Source of the DNA: Ziziphus jujuba | Taxonomy: Eukaryota; Streptophyta; Magnoliopsida; Rosales; Rhamnaceae | Reading direction: 5' to 3' | Assembly: GCF_031755915.1 (NCBI RefSeq) | Contig: NC_083388.1 | Coordinates: 13,528,501-13,592,500, forward strand | Length of the DNA: 64,000 bases | In this document: one piece after another, positions 54,416 to 63,762 of the stretch | Layout of the letters: each line of letters opens with the position of its first letter | Position numbering within the stretch: the stretch's first letter is position 1 | Made by a program: the position numbers and the translations under genes | Notes under the pieces: model-generated | Told to the model about the DNA's origin: nothing | The model's database searches: none | Seen by the model: the letters and a program-made list of their open reading frames with translations, nothing else

Positions 54416-55258
54416 AGAGAGAAAAGAAGTGTGTTTGTGACAACATAAAAAAAATTTAAAAAAAAAAAAAAAAACCTGCAATTTTGTCTTGGAGGTCACG
54501 GGTTTGGTGATTATTTGGTGTTGGAATTGCAATTTTGGTGTTGATCCTTTCTACTGTAGTTGTCTTATGTTATGTGAATAGAACAAAAAAAAATCGAATA
54601 TAAAAAAAAAAATCGGTTTGTTGAATTTGGTGTTGAAATTTGTTGCTGGAAATTTCTTGGAGCTGCTGATTTGTTGATTATTTATTCAATATTTAGAGTT
54701 ACTGGAGAATTATTTTTGTTGCTGGATATTTGAATTTTGGGTGCTTAAATTATTTGGATTAAAATTAGTTAAAGGATTTGATGCAAAACTAGGATTACAA
54801 GAACAACAACCACCGCTATTCTTTAATTTTGTTCGAATTTATTCTTGTTCGTGTTTGAAATTCTTTTTCTAAATTTTTATTCTTGAATCCTTAATTTCTT
54901 ACCATCTGGTCCGGTTCTTATTGATTCTAAAATTTTCCTTGTTAATTTGTCTTATTTTGCCTAGAAAAGCGCGAAAACTAAGTTTTGTTAATTCATCGCT
55001 ATTGCTTGCTTATTGCTACTGTTTTGTTGATAAGTTTAATTAAAACATACTTGTGATCTAATTTCTATTTTGTGGGTGTTTTAATTAGAACTTTGAGATG
55101 ATTCTTTGAGTAGAAAGAGGCAAGAGTGTGTGAGCTTAAAATAGGGTAAAAACCAAAACTAGTGTTAAAACACGAGTGTCGAGACCTTGATTTAGTGAAA
55201 CATGTGAGGGAGTGATTTTTGGTGGGAATTTATTTCATTTTGCATTATTTATACTAAG
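54120..55258 (+). other. A8 leader with a 25-base C tract
   Basis: Normal leader length (about 1.14 kb) and landmarks, but directly after ATTCATATATT, where other copies have poly(A), there is an uninterrupted run of 25 C (54381-54405) followed by 11 A. Further A tracts near 54450-54470, 54585 and 54605. GAAACATGTGAGGGAGTGA near 55197. Confidence 0.85.
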
Positions 55259-55697
55259 ATGGCAGATTCAAGGTTGAGGAGAGGAGATCCACCACTAAGA
55301 ATTAATGAAAAAGAATCTATAAGATTCCATGGTGATTCCCGAGCTACGGGGAGTGGTGAGAAAACACACATGAGGGCTGTCTTGGAATAATCACAGTGGA
55401 TGAATGCTCAATTTAACCACATAAATCAAAGGATGGATAGAAGAGAAACATCTCATGGTGGACTGAATTTCGGGCAAAAGATCTGTGGAGGTCGAGGTCA
55501 AGGAGGCCGTGGACGACCTAGAGAGGAGTTTGAAGAGGGAAATTTTGGAGATGATTTTGAGGAAGGAATGGATGAAACGTTTGCTATCCAGTATAGGCTA
55601 GGCCGTGGAAAACATAGGAAAGAGGAGGTAGATGATGATCTTGGAAAAATAATGATAAACATTCCACCTTTTAGTGGAAAAAGTGACCTGGACGCAT
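55259..55697 (+). pseudogene. gag N-terminal part of A8
   Basis: ATG at 55259: MADSRLRRGDPPLRINEKES, a TAA in the segment before the coil (LE*SQWMNAQFNHINQRMDRR), then a 99-codon open stretch. The RGG-rich part is intact and longer here (GGRGQGGRGRPREEFEEGNF, no TGA), then DDLGKIMINIPPFSGKSDLD. Cut at 55697 by the fragment that begins B1, so all downstream gag is missing. Confidence 0.85.
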
Positions 55698-55739
55698 GAC
55701 ATGCTTCATTAATCTCATGAAAGTGCTAGGTGCATTAGA
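55698..55739 (-). pseudogene. Short RT fragment at the end of B1
   Basis: Minus reading LNAPSTFMRLMKHV, the RT segment just before the YxDD box. A plus-strand copy of the same RT positions begins immediately beyond B1 at 57752 (CACCTAGTAC), so the two form a ~40-bp imperfect inverted repeat around B1. Confidence 0.7.
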
Positions 55740-56274
55740 TCTTTGTCCTGCTCGCCTCCTAGAAATTGTCTCTTTGTCCTACCATCCAATAGCTTAGTCC
55801 GTGAATTCAATAGCGGCCAATTTCACCTTTTTTGCCTCGGAGTAGTTCTGAGAATCAAATACCATCTCAATCCTCTTCTCCCACTCGAGATATGCTTCTG
55901 GATCACTTTTACCTTGGAATGATAGTATTTTCATCCTAATTCCTCCATAGTCATTGCCTCGGTCTAACCTCTCTCTCCCACGGAGTTGGTTGGTTCCTGA
56001 GCCGATGTCTTCCTCTTCTTCCTCATAGTCATCTACCACACATTCCCATTCTTCCCTTCTTGGAGAATTTCTTCCTTTACCACGTCCATGAACAAACCTT
56101 TGTGGAGGTTGTGGCTGCGGTGTTTGGATTGATAACCATTCTATCCAACCTATCATGGATCTGCCCTATCTCCAACCGTAGTGCTCTTTGAAGTTCTCCC
56201 ACCATGGCTTGAATGTATAACTTCGGATCAGCCACACTTAAATCCATGCTTTCTTTGCTTTTGTCCTGTGACAT
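55740..56274 (-). pseudogene. Family B gag, N-terminal half (B1)
   Basis: The probable start is the ATG at 56274 (MSQDKSKESMDLSVADPKLY), preceded by the CACGTGAGGGAGTG leader box. Domains: an N-terminal helical segment (MVGELQRALRLEIGQIHDRL, DRMVINPNTAA), a frameshift near 56100, a basic RGKGRNSPRR stretch, an acidic run (DDYEEEEEDIG), RGRERLDRGNDYGG, then capsid core ILSFQGKSDPEAYLEWEKRI and NYSEAKKVKLAAIEF. The N-terminus is unlike family A (MADSRVRRGD), while the capsid core KSDPEAYLEWE is shared. Ends by deletion into RT. Confidence 0.82.
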
Positions 56275-57053
56275 GATTTTTCTGCAAAATTTGTCAGTAA
56301 AAAAGAAAGGCCTCACAACACTCCCTCACGTGTCTCACTCAAATTCAAGGTCACTAGTGTTTGTACCCTAGTTATAGTTCGGCTTTTACCCTCTATAATT
56401 CTCACCTCTCTTGCCTTTTACCACTCTAGTAATTCTATTTGGTTCTTTGTAAACTAATTTCAAACTAAAACAAACTAGCAAGTAACAATCTAGACCTACC
56501 AAACAGTTATGAAAATAAGGCTACAAGACAAATAGAATGAAAAGTAACAAGAAAAAGGGCAACGATGAAAGCTCAACAAGAAATTTAGCGAGAATAAAAG
56601 AAACTAGAATGTGAGGAACAAATTGGAATGAGATTTGCAAAATGGAAGTAGTGACTATTCAACAAAACTTATCTTCGGTATTGATTTTGGCTTGTTTTTG
56701 GTGCTCCTCAAATCATCTAAAAAATTTCACTACCTGGTTTCTCTTGAAATCTCAATAATTCAATGCCACAAACCACAAAAACAATATTTTTTTTTTCACT
56801 CACACAACATAAAACAACTGCAGTAGTAAAGATCAACACCAAAAATCACAATTCCACACCAAAAATCCATCAAATATGTGGGCTCCAACAAAAACAAAAG
56901 TGCAGTTATTTTTTTATTTTTTTTTAAGATGCAGAATGTGTATGATGATAGAAGCAACCTCAACCTAATGCTAAGATTGCAGAAAAAAAAAACCAAGAAA
57001 ACAATGAAACAAAAGAAAAGAAATAGATAGATCAAACCTGTAATTAGAAACTA
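56275..57053 (-). other. B1 untranslated leader
   Basis: About 780 bp on the minus strand, shorter than the family A leader but sharing TTTGATCTATCTATTTC, TTAGGTTGAGGTTGCTTC, CATCATACACATTCTGC and A-rich blocks. The leader is therefore related between families. No coding signal. Confidence 0.7.
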
Positions 57054-57065
57054 GCTCTGATACAA
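57054..57065 (-). promoter_or_regulatory. Primer-binding site of B1
   Basis: Minus TTGTATCAGAGC, one change from the tRNA-Met PBS, directly inside the 5' LTR end. Confidence 0.75.
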
Positions 57066-57069
57066 AAAA

Positions 57070-57751
57070 TTATACGAACCTAGATCGACCTGCCTCTAAA
57101 CCCGTAACAAATATTGAATTAGGACCGTCTAATTACAAGTTATTAATGGAAGACCTCGACCCATCACTTATATTTGAGGTAAGAACCTTGGTATAGTGAA
57201 GACGCAAGAATCGGGTGCGGAATAACCTATTGATAAGTCAAATTTGAACTTCACAAACAAAGCTTGAAAAAGTTTGATGTAGTTCTTAGAGAACCAAGAG
57301 AATCACTCTCACTTTGAATCAAAATTGTAATCTCCCCTTTATTCATGACTTATGTGCCTTTAAATAGGCAAAATAAATTACAAAGCTTTCCTAAATTTGC
57401 TAAAAGTAAAGGTGGAATAATAATGGACGAAAATTAGGTTTAGGAAACCTAATTTTGAAAGGTTTAGGAAACCTAATGGATGCCATGTCACCATATGATG
57501 CCACATCACCATGTTGTAGAAGTCCATGCGTTAAACTCTCTCACGTTGGCATCCACCATCCCAATCATATGGACCAATTTTAGTTCATCTTCACTAATGA
57601 ACTTGCTTACTGGGGTTGGAAACACCTCTTGGATTAGACCATTTAGTGCCTCTTTCAATCTCTTTGCTTGTGCTCGGGTTATGGGTCCTGTAGACATTTG
57701 AAGTGGATCTGGGCTCCATCTTGAAGGGCTCTTGATCATGTCTCGTCACAC
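57070..57751 (-). repeat. LTR-B, 5' LTR of B1 (internal deletion)
   Basis: Plus-strand ends TTATACGAACCTAGATCG and TTGATCATGTCTCGTCA. About 230 bp of U3 are missing after the CCTAATTTTGAAAGG block near 57455, compared with 58544-59472. The pol-tail reading is open on the minus strand (MIKSPSRWSPDPLQMSTGPI, TRAQAKRLKEALNGLIQEVF). Confidence 0.85.
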
Positions 57752-58543
57752 CTAGTACATTCATGAGGCTTATGAATCATGTTATGCATCCATTTATTGG
57801 TAAATTTGTGGTTGCTTATTTTGATGATATTTTTGTGTATAGCCGAAATCTTGATGAACATGTGGACCATCTAACGCAAGTTTTAAATACTTTTAGGAAG
57901 GAAATATTATTTGCTAACATGAAAAAGTGTGATTTTTGCAAAGATGAGCTTGTTTTTCTAGGATTTGTAGTAAGTGCTGCAGGAATCAAAGTTGATCAAT
58001 TTAAAGTTCAAGCATTCAAAGAGTGGCTGACATCAACATCTATCAACCAAGTGAGGAGCTTTCATAGTTTGGCTAGTTTCTATCAAAGATTTGTCAAACA
58101 GTCTAGCACCATCGCAACACCTTTGACTGAAGTTGTAAAGAAGAATATTGGCTTTAAATGGGGGGAAGTACAAGAATAATCCTTTCATTTGTTGAAAGAA
58201 AAATTATGTAATGCACCTTTACTAGTTTTGCCAAATTTTTCTAAGACTTTTGAAATTGAATGTGATGCTTTAGGTGTAGGTATTGGAGCTGTTTTAATGC
58301 AAGAAGGAAGACCTATAGCCTACTTTGGTGAGAAATTAAATGGAGTTGCACTAAACTACCCGACATATGACAAGGAGATGTATGCTTTGGTAAGGGCTTT
58401 GGAAATATGACAGCACTATCTCATACTAAAAGAATTTATGATTCATACGGATCATGAATCTTTGAAGCACATTAAACATCAAGGAAAGCTCAACTGAAGC
58501 CATGCCAAATGGATTGAATTCATTAAGACCTTTCCATATGTGA
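57752..58543 (+). pseudogene. pol fragment (RT catalytic part to RNase H), copy 1 of a duplicated segment
   Basis: Starts mid-RT (PSTFMRLMNHVMHPFIGKF) and keeps an intact catalytic box, VVAYFDDIFVYS (Y-x-D-D). Then KKCDFCKDELVFLGFVVSAA, SINQVRSFHSLASFYQRF, TPLTEVVKKNIGFKWGEVQE and a TAA. RNase [21 protein letters not shown] (catalytic Asp), [17 protein letters not shown] and a [23 protein letters not shown] and a TGA, HAKWIEFIKTFPYV. The frame is closed at 58544 by LTR-B (TSD TGTGA). Only three stops in about 260 codons make it one of the best preserved RTs here, but it lacks fingers and start. Confidence 0.87.
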
Positions 58544-59472
58544 TGACACAAACCTAGAGCGACTTGCCTCTAAATTCGTGACAAATATTGATTTGGACCA
58601 TCTAATTACAAATTATCAATGGAAGACCTCAACCCTTTACCTATATTTGAGGTAAGAAACTTGGTATGGTGAAGATGCCACAATAGGGTGCGGAATAACC
58701 TATTGATAAGACAAATTTGAACTCCACAAGCAAAGCTTGAAAAGTTCGATATAGTTCTTAGAGAACCAAGAGAATCGCTATCACTTTGAATCAAAATTGT
58801 AATCTGATTTTTATTCATGACTTATGTGCCTTTAAATAGGCAAAATAAATTAAAAAGCTTTCCTAAATTTGCTAAAAGTAAAGGTGGCCAAAATTTACTT
58901 TTAAGAAACCTAATTTGGTTAGGTTAAAGAAACCTAATGTGGTTCTAGTTTCCTAATTTTGAATGGCCTTTAATTATTTGACGAATTCAACTCAAATAAA
59001 ATTAGGAAAGTAAATTAAAAACCTAATAAAACTAAATTAGAAAAGTAAAATAGGCAACATGCTAAAATCCAATCAAGGCATAAATAAAAAAGTAATGTTT
59101 CCTAATTATAAAATTCGGCCAAGCTTAGTTGAATGCCATGTAGGCACATATCACCCTCCATGTAGCAAAAGTGTCATGTCAGCATACGATGCTATGTCAC
59201 CATCCCTGTCATCAAAATGTGTCACATCACCATATTGTTGGATTCCGTGCGTTAGGCTCTCTTTCATGTTGGCATCCACCGTTCCAACCATATGGACCAA
59301 TTTTGGTTCATCTTCAGTAATGAACTTGCTTCTTTAGCATGAGAACACCTTCTAGATTAAACCATTTTTTGTTTCTTTAAACCTATTTGCTCTTGCCCTG
59401 GTTATTGGTCCCATAGAGATTTGAAGTGGCTCTAGACTCCATTTTGGAATGCTCCTAGTCATGTCCTCATCA
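58544..59472 (-). repeat. LTR-B, 3' LTR of B2
   Basis: 929 bp; plus-strand ends TGACACAAACCTAGAGC and CTAGTCATGTCCTCATCA. Near-identical to 61530-62441, inserted at the same pol position. CCTATTTAAAGGC-type box (minus) near 58838. Confidence 0.9.
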
Positions 59473-59486
59473 TTCCCCTCCTCTTG
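59473..59486 (-). promoter_or_regulatory. Polypurine tract of B2
   Basis: Minus CAAGAGGAGGGGAA directly before LTR start TGATGAGGACATGA; identical to that of A6, so families A and B share it. Confidence 0.85.
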
Positions 59487-59500
59487 AAAAGGATTTGTCC

Positions 59501-60862
59501 TCAAATCTCACCTACACAAAAAGGAGATAAATCAGCGACATTAAAAGTAGCACTTACATTATACTCACCTGGAAAATCTAATTTATAGGCATTGCCATTA
59601 AGTCTCTCCAATATTTGGAATGGACTATCTCCACGTGGCATGAGTTTAGACTTTCTTTGTGCGGGAAATCTTTCCTTTCTCAAATGCAACCAAACCCACT
59701 CTCCAAGCTCAAAAACAACTTGTTGGCGCCCTTTGTTTGCTTGCTTCATGAATTGTTCGGTTCTCCTCTCAATGTTAGCTCTAGCCTTCTCATGTAGTTG
59801 CTTAACAAAATCAACTTTCTTTTTCCCATCTAAATTAGCACGCTTATTCAAAGGTAAAAGTGTTAAATCCAATGGAGTTAAATGATTAAAACCATATACA
59901 ATTTCAAAAGGTGAAAATTTAGTGGCTGAATGTACAGATCTATTGTAAGCAAATTGAACATGAGGTAAATATTCTTCCCAAGTTTTGATATTCTTACTTA
60001 TCAATGCACGCAACAAAGTAGACAAAGTTCTATTTACTACCTCCGTTTGTCCATCAGGTTGTGGATGGCAAGTAGTAGAAAATAACAATTTAGTACCCAA
60101 CTTATCCCATAATGTTTTCCAAAAGTAACTCAAGAATTTTGCATCTCTATCAGACACAATTGTTCTAGGCATTCGATACAACCAAACAATTTCTTTAAAG
60201 AACAAATCAGCAATATGAGATGCATCATCGATTTTATGACATGCAATAAAATGTGTCATTTTAGAAAACCTATCCACAACCACAAAAATTGAATCCCTAC
60301 CTTTCCTTGTTCTAGGCAATCCTGAAACAAAGTCCATAGAAATGTCTACCCAAGGGTGGTTAGGTATAGGAAATGGCATGTACAACCCATGTGGTTGTGG
60401 CCATGATTTAGATTGCTTACATTTAATGCATCTATCACAAAATCTTTCTACATCTCTTTTCACATGTGGCCAATAAAAATGTTCTTGTAGAACATATAAG
60501 ATTTTAGCTATTCCAAAGTGCCCCATTAAGCCCCTTCCATGAGATTCTCTAACAAGTGAATAACGTAAAGAACAACTTGGCACACAAAGTTTATTTTCCC
60601 TAAACAAGAATCCCTCAAATTTATCAAACTTCCCCTCAGCATGCTTTTCACAAATTTTGTAAATTTCACCAAAGTCATGATCTAAAACATATAATTCTTT
60701 AATTTGTTCAAAACTAAGTAATTTAGCATCCAAAGTAGAAAGTAATACATACCTGTGGGATAATGCATCAGCTACAATATTTTCCTCACCTTGCTTGTAG
60801 CGAATAACATAGGGAAACGTCTCAAGTTTTGGAAATGTTAGGCAACACCAATAAAAGAGCAT
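59501..60862 (-). CDS. Integrase of B2, 453-codon open frame (pol fragment)
   Basis: Longest open frame in the window. Residues ~15-38 are the end of RNase H ([19 protein letters not shown]). Residues ~84-150 form the zinc-binding domain (H108, H115, C142, C145). The DDE core follows: D177 in [10 protein letters not shown]238 in [10 protein letters not shown]274 in GQTEVVNRT, with the typical 35-residue D-E spacing. Residues ~295-340 carry [20 protein letters not shown] and [12 protein letters not shown]. The C-terminal domain has [26 protein letters not shown] and [14 protein letters not shown]. The frame stops at VGEI through a small deletion before the polypurine tract. Residues 1-12 derive from junction sequence, so the ATG is not a native start. 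Pol is normally a polyprotein; this is an uncorrupted piece of a truncated element. Confidence 0.9.
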   Translation of the reverse strand: MLFYWCCLTFPKLETFPYVIRYKQGEENIVADALSHRYVLLSTLDAKLLSFEQIKELYVLDHDFGEIYKICEKHAEGKFDKFEGFLFRENKLCVPSCSLRYSLVRESHGRGLMGHFGIAKILYVLQEHFYWPHVKRDVERFCDRCIKCKQSKSWPQPHGLYMPFPIPNHPWVDISMDFVSGLPRTRKGRDSIFVVVDRFSKMTHFIACHKIDDASHIADLFFKEIVWLYRMPRTIVSDRDAKFLSYFWKTLWDKLGTKLLFSTTCHPQPDGQTEVVNRTLSTLLRALISKNIKTWEEYLPHVQFAYNRSVHSATKFSPFEIVYGFNHLTPLDLTLLPLNKRANLDGKKKVDFVKQLHEKARANIERRTEQFMKQANKGRQQVVFELGEWVWLHLRKERFPAQRKSKLMPRGDSPFQILERLNGNAYKLDFPGEYNVSATFNVADLSPFCVGEI

Positions 60863-60867
60863 TTGTT

Positions 60868-61529
60868 AGTTTTTCTTTTAGGAAAGATTATTTGCTAACA
60901 TGAAAAAGTGTGATTTTTGCGAAGATGAGCTTGTTTTTCTAGGATTTGTAGCAAATGCTATAGGAATCAAAGTTGATCAATCTAAAGTTCAAGCATTTAA
61001 GAAGTGGTCGACACCAGCATCTATCAACCAAGTAAGGACCTTTCATTGTTTGGCAAGTTTCTATCGAAGATTTGTCAAGCACTCTAGCACCATTGCAACG
61101 CCTTTGAATGAAGTTGTAAAAAAGAATGTTGGTTTTAAATGGGGGGAAGTACAAGAAAAATCTTTTAATTTGTTGAAAGAAAAATTATGTAATCCATCTT
61201 AACTTAACTAGTTTTGCCAAATTTTTCTATGACTTTTGAAATTGAATGTGATGCTTTAAGTGTAGGTATTGGAGCTGTTTTAATGCAAAAAGGAAGACCC
61301 ATAGCCTATTTTATTGAGAAATTAAATGGAGCTGCACTAAACAACCCGACAAATGATAGGGAGATGTATGCTTTGGTAAGGGCTTTAGAAATGTGGCAGC
61401 ACTATCACATGCCAAAGGAATTTGTGATTCATACAGATCATGAATCTTTGAAGCACATTAAAAGTCAAGGAAGGCTCAACTGAAGGCATGCCAAATGGAT
61501 TGAATTCATTAAGACCTTTCCATATGTGA
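60868..61529 (+). pseudogene. pol fragment (late RT and RNase H), copy 2 of the duplicated segment
   Basis: Begins at RKDYLLTMKKCDFCEDELVF, the late-RT position; the YxDD box is not included. It continues LGFVANAIGIKVDQSKVQAF, SINQVRTFHCLASFYRRFVK, TPLNEVVKKNVGFKWGEVQE, a frameshift at 61200, [20 protein letters not shown], then [20 protein letters not shown] (TYDKE changed to TNDRE), [17 protein letters not shown] and a TGA, HAKWIEFIKTFPYV. Highly similar to 57890-58543, including sequence outside coding constraint. Interrupted at 61530 by a solo LTR-B with TSD TGTGA; the frame resumes at 62447. Confidence 0.87.
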
Positions 61530-62441
61530 TGACACAAACCTAGAGCGACTTGCCTCTAAATTCGTAACAAATATTGATTTGGACCATCTAATTACAAATT
61601 ATCAATGGAAGACCTCGATCCTTTACCTATATTTGAGGTAAGAAACTTGGTATGGTGAAGACGCCACAATAGGGTGCGGAATAACCTATTGATAAGTCAA
61701 ATTTGAAGTCCACAAGCAAAACTTGAAAAGTTCGATATAGTTCTTAGATAAACAAGAGAATCATTCTCACTTTGAATCAAAATTGTAATCTGAGTTTATT
61801 CATGACTAATGTGCCTTTAAATAGGTAAAATAAATTAAAAAGATTTCCTAAATTTGCCAAAAGTAAAGGTGGCTGAAATTTACGTTTAGGAAACCTAATT
61901 TGGTTAGGTTTAGGAAACCTAATGTGGCTTCTAGTTTCCTAAATTGAATAGCCTTTAATTCTTTGACGAATTCAACTCTAATAAAATTAGGAAAGTAAAT
62001 TAAAAACCTAATAAAACTAAATTAGGAAAGTAAATAGGCAACATGCTAAAATCCAATCAAGACATAAATAAAAAAGTAATGTTTCCTAATTATAGAATTC
62101 GGCCAAGCTTAGTTGAATGCCATGTAGGCGCATATCACCCTCCAGGTAGTAAAAATGCCATGTCATCATACGATGCCACATCAAAATGTGCCACATCACC
62201 ATATTTTTGGATTCCATGTGTTAGGCTCTCTTTCATCTTGGCATCCACCGTTCCAATCATATGGACCAATTTTGGTGCATCTTCAGTAATGAACTTGCTT
62301 CGTTGGGATGTGAACACCTCCTTGATTAAACAATTTAGTGATTCTTTAAACCTATTTGCTCTTGCCCTAGTTATTGGTCCCGTAGATATTTGAAGTGGCT
62401 CTGGACTCCATTTTGGGATGCTCCTGGTCATGTCCTCATCA
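61530..62441 (-). repeat. Solo LTR-B in pol, TSD TGTGA
   Basis: 912 bp; ends TGACACAAACC and GTCATGTCCTCATCA. Perfect TSD TGTGA at 61525-61529 and 62442-62446; the pol frame reads TFPYV then ICYKKGKENV across it. The minus-strand pol tail is open for 117 codons (62488-62135; its first codons lie outside the LTR): KWSPEPLQISTGPITRARAN, RFKESLNCLIKEVFTSQR. Confidence 0.93.
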
Positions 62442-63762
62442 TGTGATTTGCTACAAGAAAGGTAAGGAAAACGTGGTTGCCCATGCATTATCCCGAAGGT
62501 ATGTACTCTTTTCTACCTTGGATGCTAGATTGCTTGGATTTGAACAAGTAAAAGAACTTTATGAGCATGACAAAGACTTTAGAGAAACATTTAAAACCTG
62601 TTTGAAATATGGATTTAATAAATTTTACATATTTGAGAGGTATTTGTTTAGGGAAAACAAACTTTGTGTACCTGATTGTAGCATTACGGAGTTATTAGTT
62701 CAGGAAGGTCATGTGGGTGGTTTAATGGGCCATTTTGTTGTTTTTAAAACTTTATCCTTACTACAAGAACATTTTTATTGCCTAACATGAAGAAAGATGT
62801 TGAGAGAATATGTGGACGATGCTTGAAATTCCAAAAGACCAAGTCCACATTGAAACCACACAGGTTGTACCATCCATTGCTGATTCCTTCCTATCGTTGG
62901 GTAGATTTGTCTATGGATTTTATTCTTGGTTTGCCTAGGTCAATGATAGGTAAGGATTCAATATTTGTTGTTGTGGATAGATTTTCTAAGATGGTGCACT
63001 TTATTGCATGTAATAAAACTGATGATGCATCTAATGTTGCTAATTTATTTTTCAAAGAAATTGTAAGATTGCATAGAATGCCTAGAACATTTATTTCGAA
63101 TAGGGATGCTTAGCTCTTAAGTTAGTTTGAAAACTTTGTGGGCTAAGTTAGGAACTAAACTTCTATTTTCAACTACTTTTCATCCACAAACTGATGGACA
63201 AACTAAAGTAGCAAATAGGACTTTGTCTACATTGTTAAACTTAAGAACATGGGAAGAATGTTTTCCACATATTGAATTTGCTTGTAATAGATCTTTGCAT
63301 TCAGTAACTAAATTTACTCCTTTCAAAATTGTTTATGGGTTTAATCCTTTGACTCCATTAGATGTAACACATTTACCTTTAAGTGAACGCTAATGTAGAT
63401 GGAAAACAAAAGGCTGATTTTGTAAAGCAGATTCATGAGAAAACAAAGGCAAATATTGAGAGGAGGACCGAGCAATATGCAAGGAATGCTAATCAAGGCC
63501 GAAAACAAGTTGTCTTTGAACCTGGAGATTGGGTTTGGTTGTATCTAGGAAAGGAGAGGTTTCTCAAGCAAAGGAAGTCCAAGCTTATGCCGAATGGCGA
63601 TGGCCCTTTTCAAGTTTTTGAGCCAATAAATGACAATGCTTAAAAACTTAATTTGCCAGGTGAGTATAATGTTAGTGCTACATTTAATGTTGCTGATTTT
63701 TCTCCTTTTCCTGTAAGTGATGATTTTAATTTGAGGGCAAATCCTTTTCAAGAGGAAGGGAA
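62442..63762 (+). pseudogene. Family A integrase with mutated catalytic residues
   Basis: RNase H end (ICYKKGKENVVAHALSRRY), then the zinc domain (QEGHVGGLMGHF, with CGRC for the Cys pair), broken by a frameshift at about 62780. Core: [15 protein letters not shown] keeps the first Asp; FISNRDA has Asn in place of the second Asp; [10 protein letters not shown] has Lys in place of the Glu. TAG at 63111-63113. About nine codons are missing in [13 protein letters not shown] frameshift near 63390 follows SER. C-terminal domain: FEPGDWVWLYLGKERFLKQR, GDGPFQVFE, a [22 protein letters not shown], polypurine tract (63749-63762). Two of three catalytic acids are lost, so it is inactive irrespective of the stops. 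Confidence 0.88.

Larger units (their letters stand above)
55698..57751 (-). mobile_element. B1: family B element, 5' half (minus)
   Basis: Minus order: 5' LTR (57751-57070), PBS, leader, gag, then a jump to 42 bp of RT at 55739-55698, where it ends against plus-strand A8 gag. Most of pol and the 3' LTR are absent. It is the only copy here with a family B gag. Confidence 0.8.
58544..60835 (-). mobile_element. B2: family B element, 3' half (minus)
   Basis: 3' LTR (58544-59472), polypurine tract, then on the minus strand integrase and the last residues of RNase H up to about 60835. Left TSD TGTGA at 58539-58543. The right part (5' LTR, gag, protease, RT) is missing: at about 60836-60868 it gives way to plus-strand RT of the duplicated segment. 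Confidence 0.82.

Noticed and set aside
59592..59885. 97-codon plus frame
   Set aside because: Antisense shadow of the B2 integrase.
59501..60862. Domesticated host integrase gene
   Set aside because: It is directly joined to its own polypurine tract and LTR and opens with junction-derived codons; recent insertion explains its integrity better.
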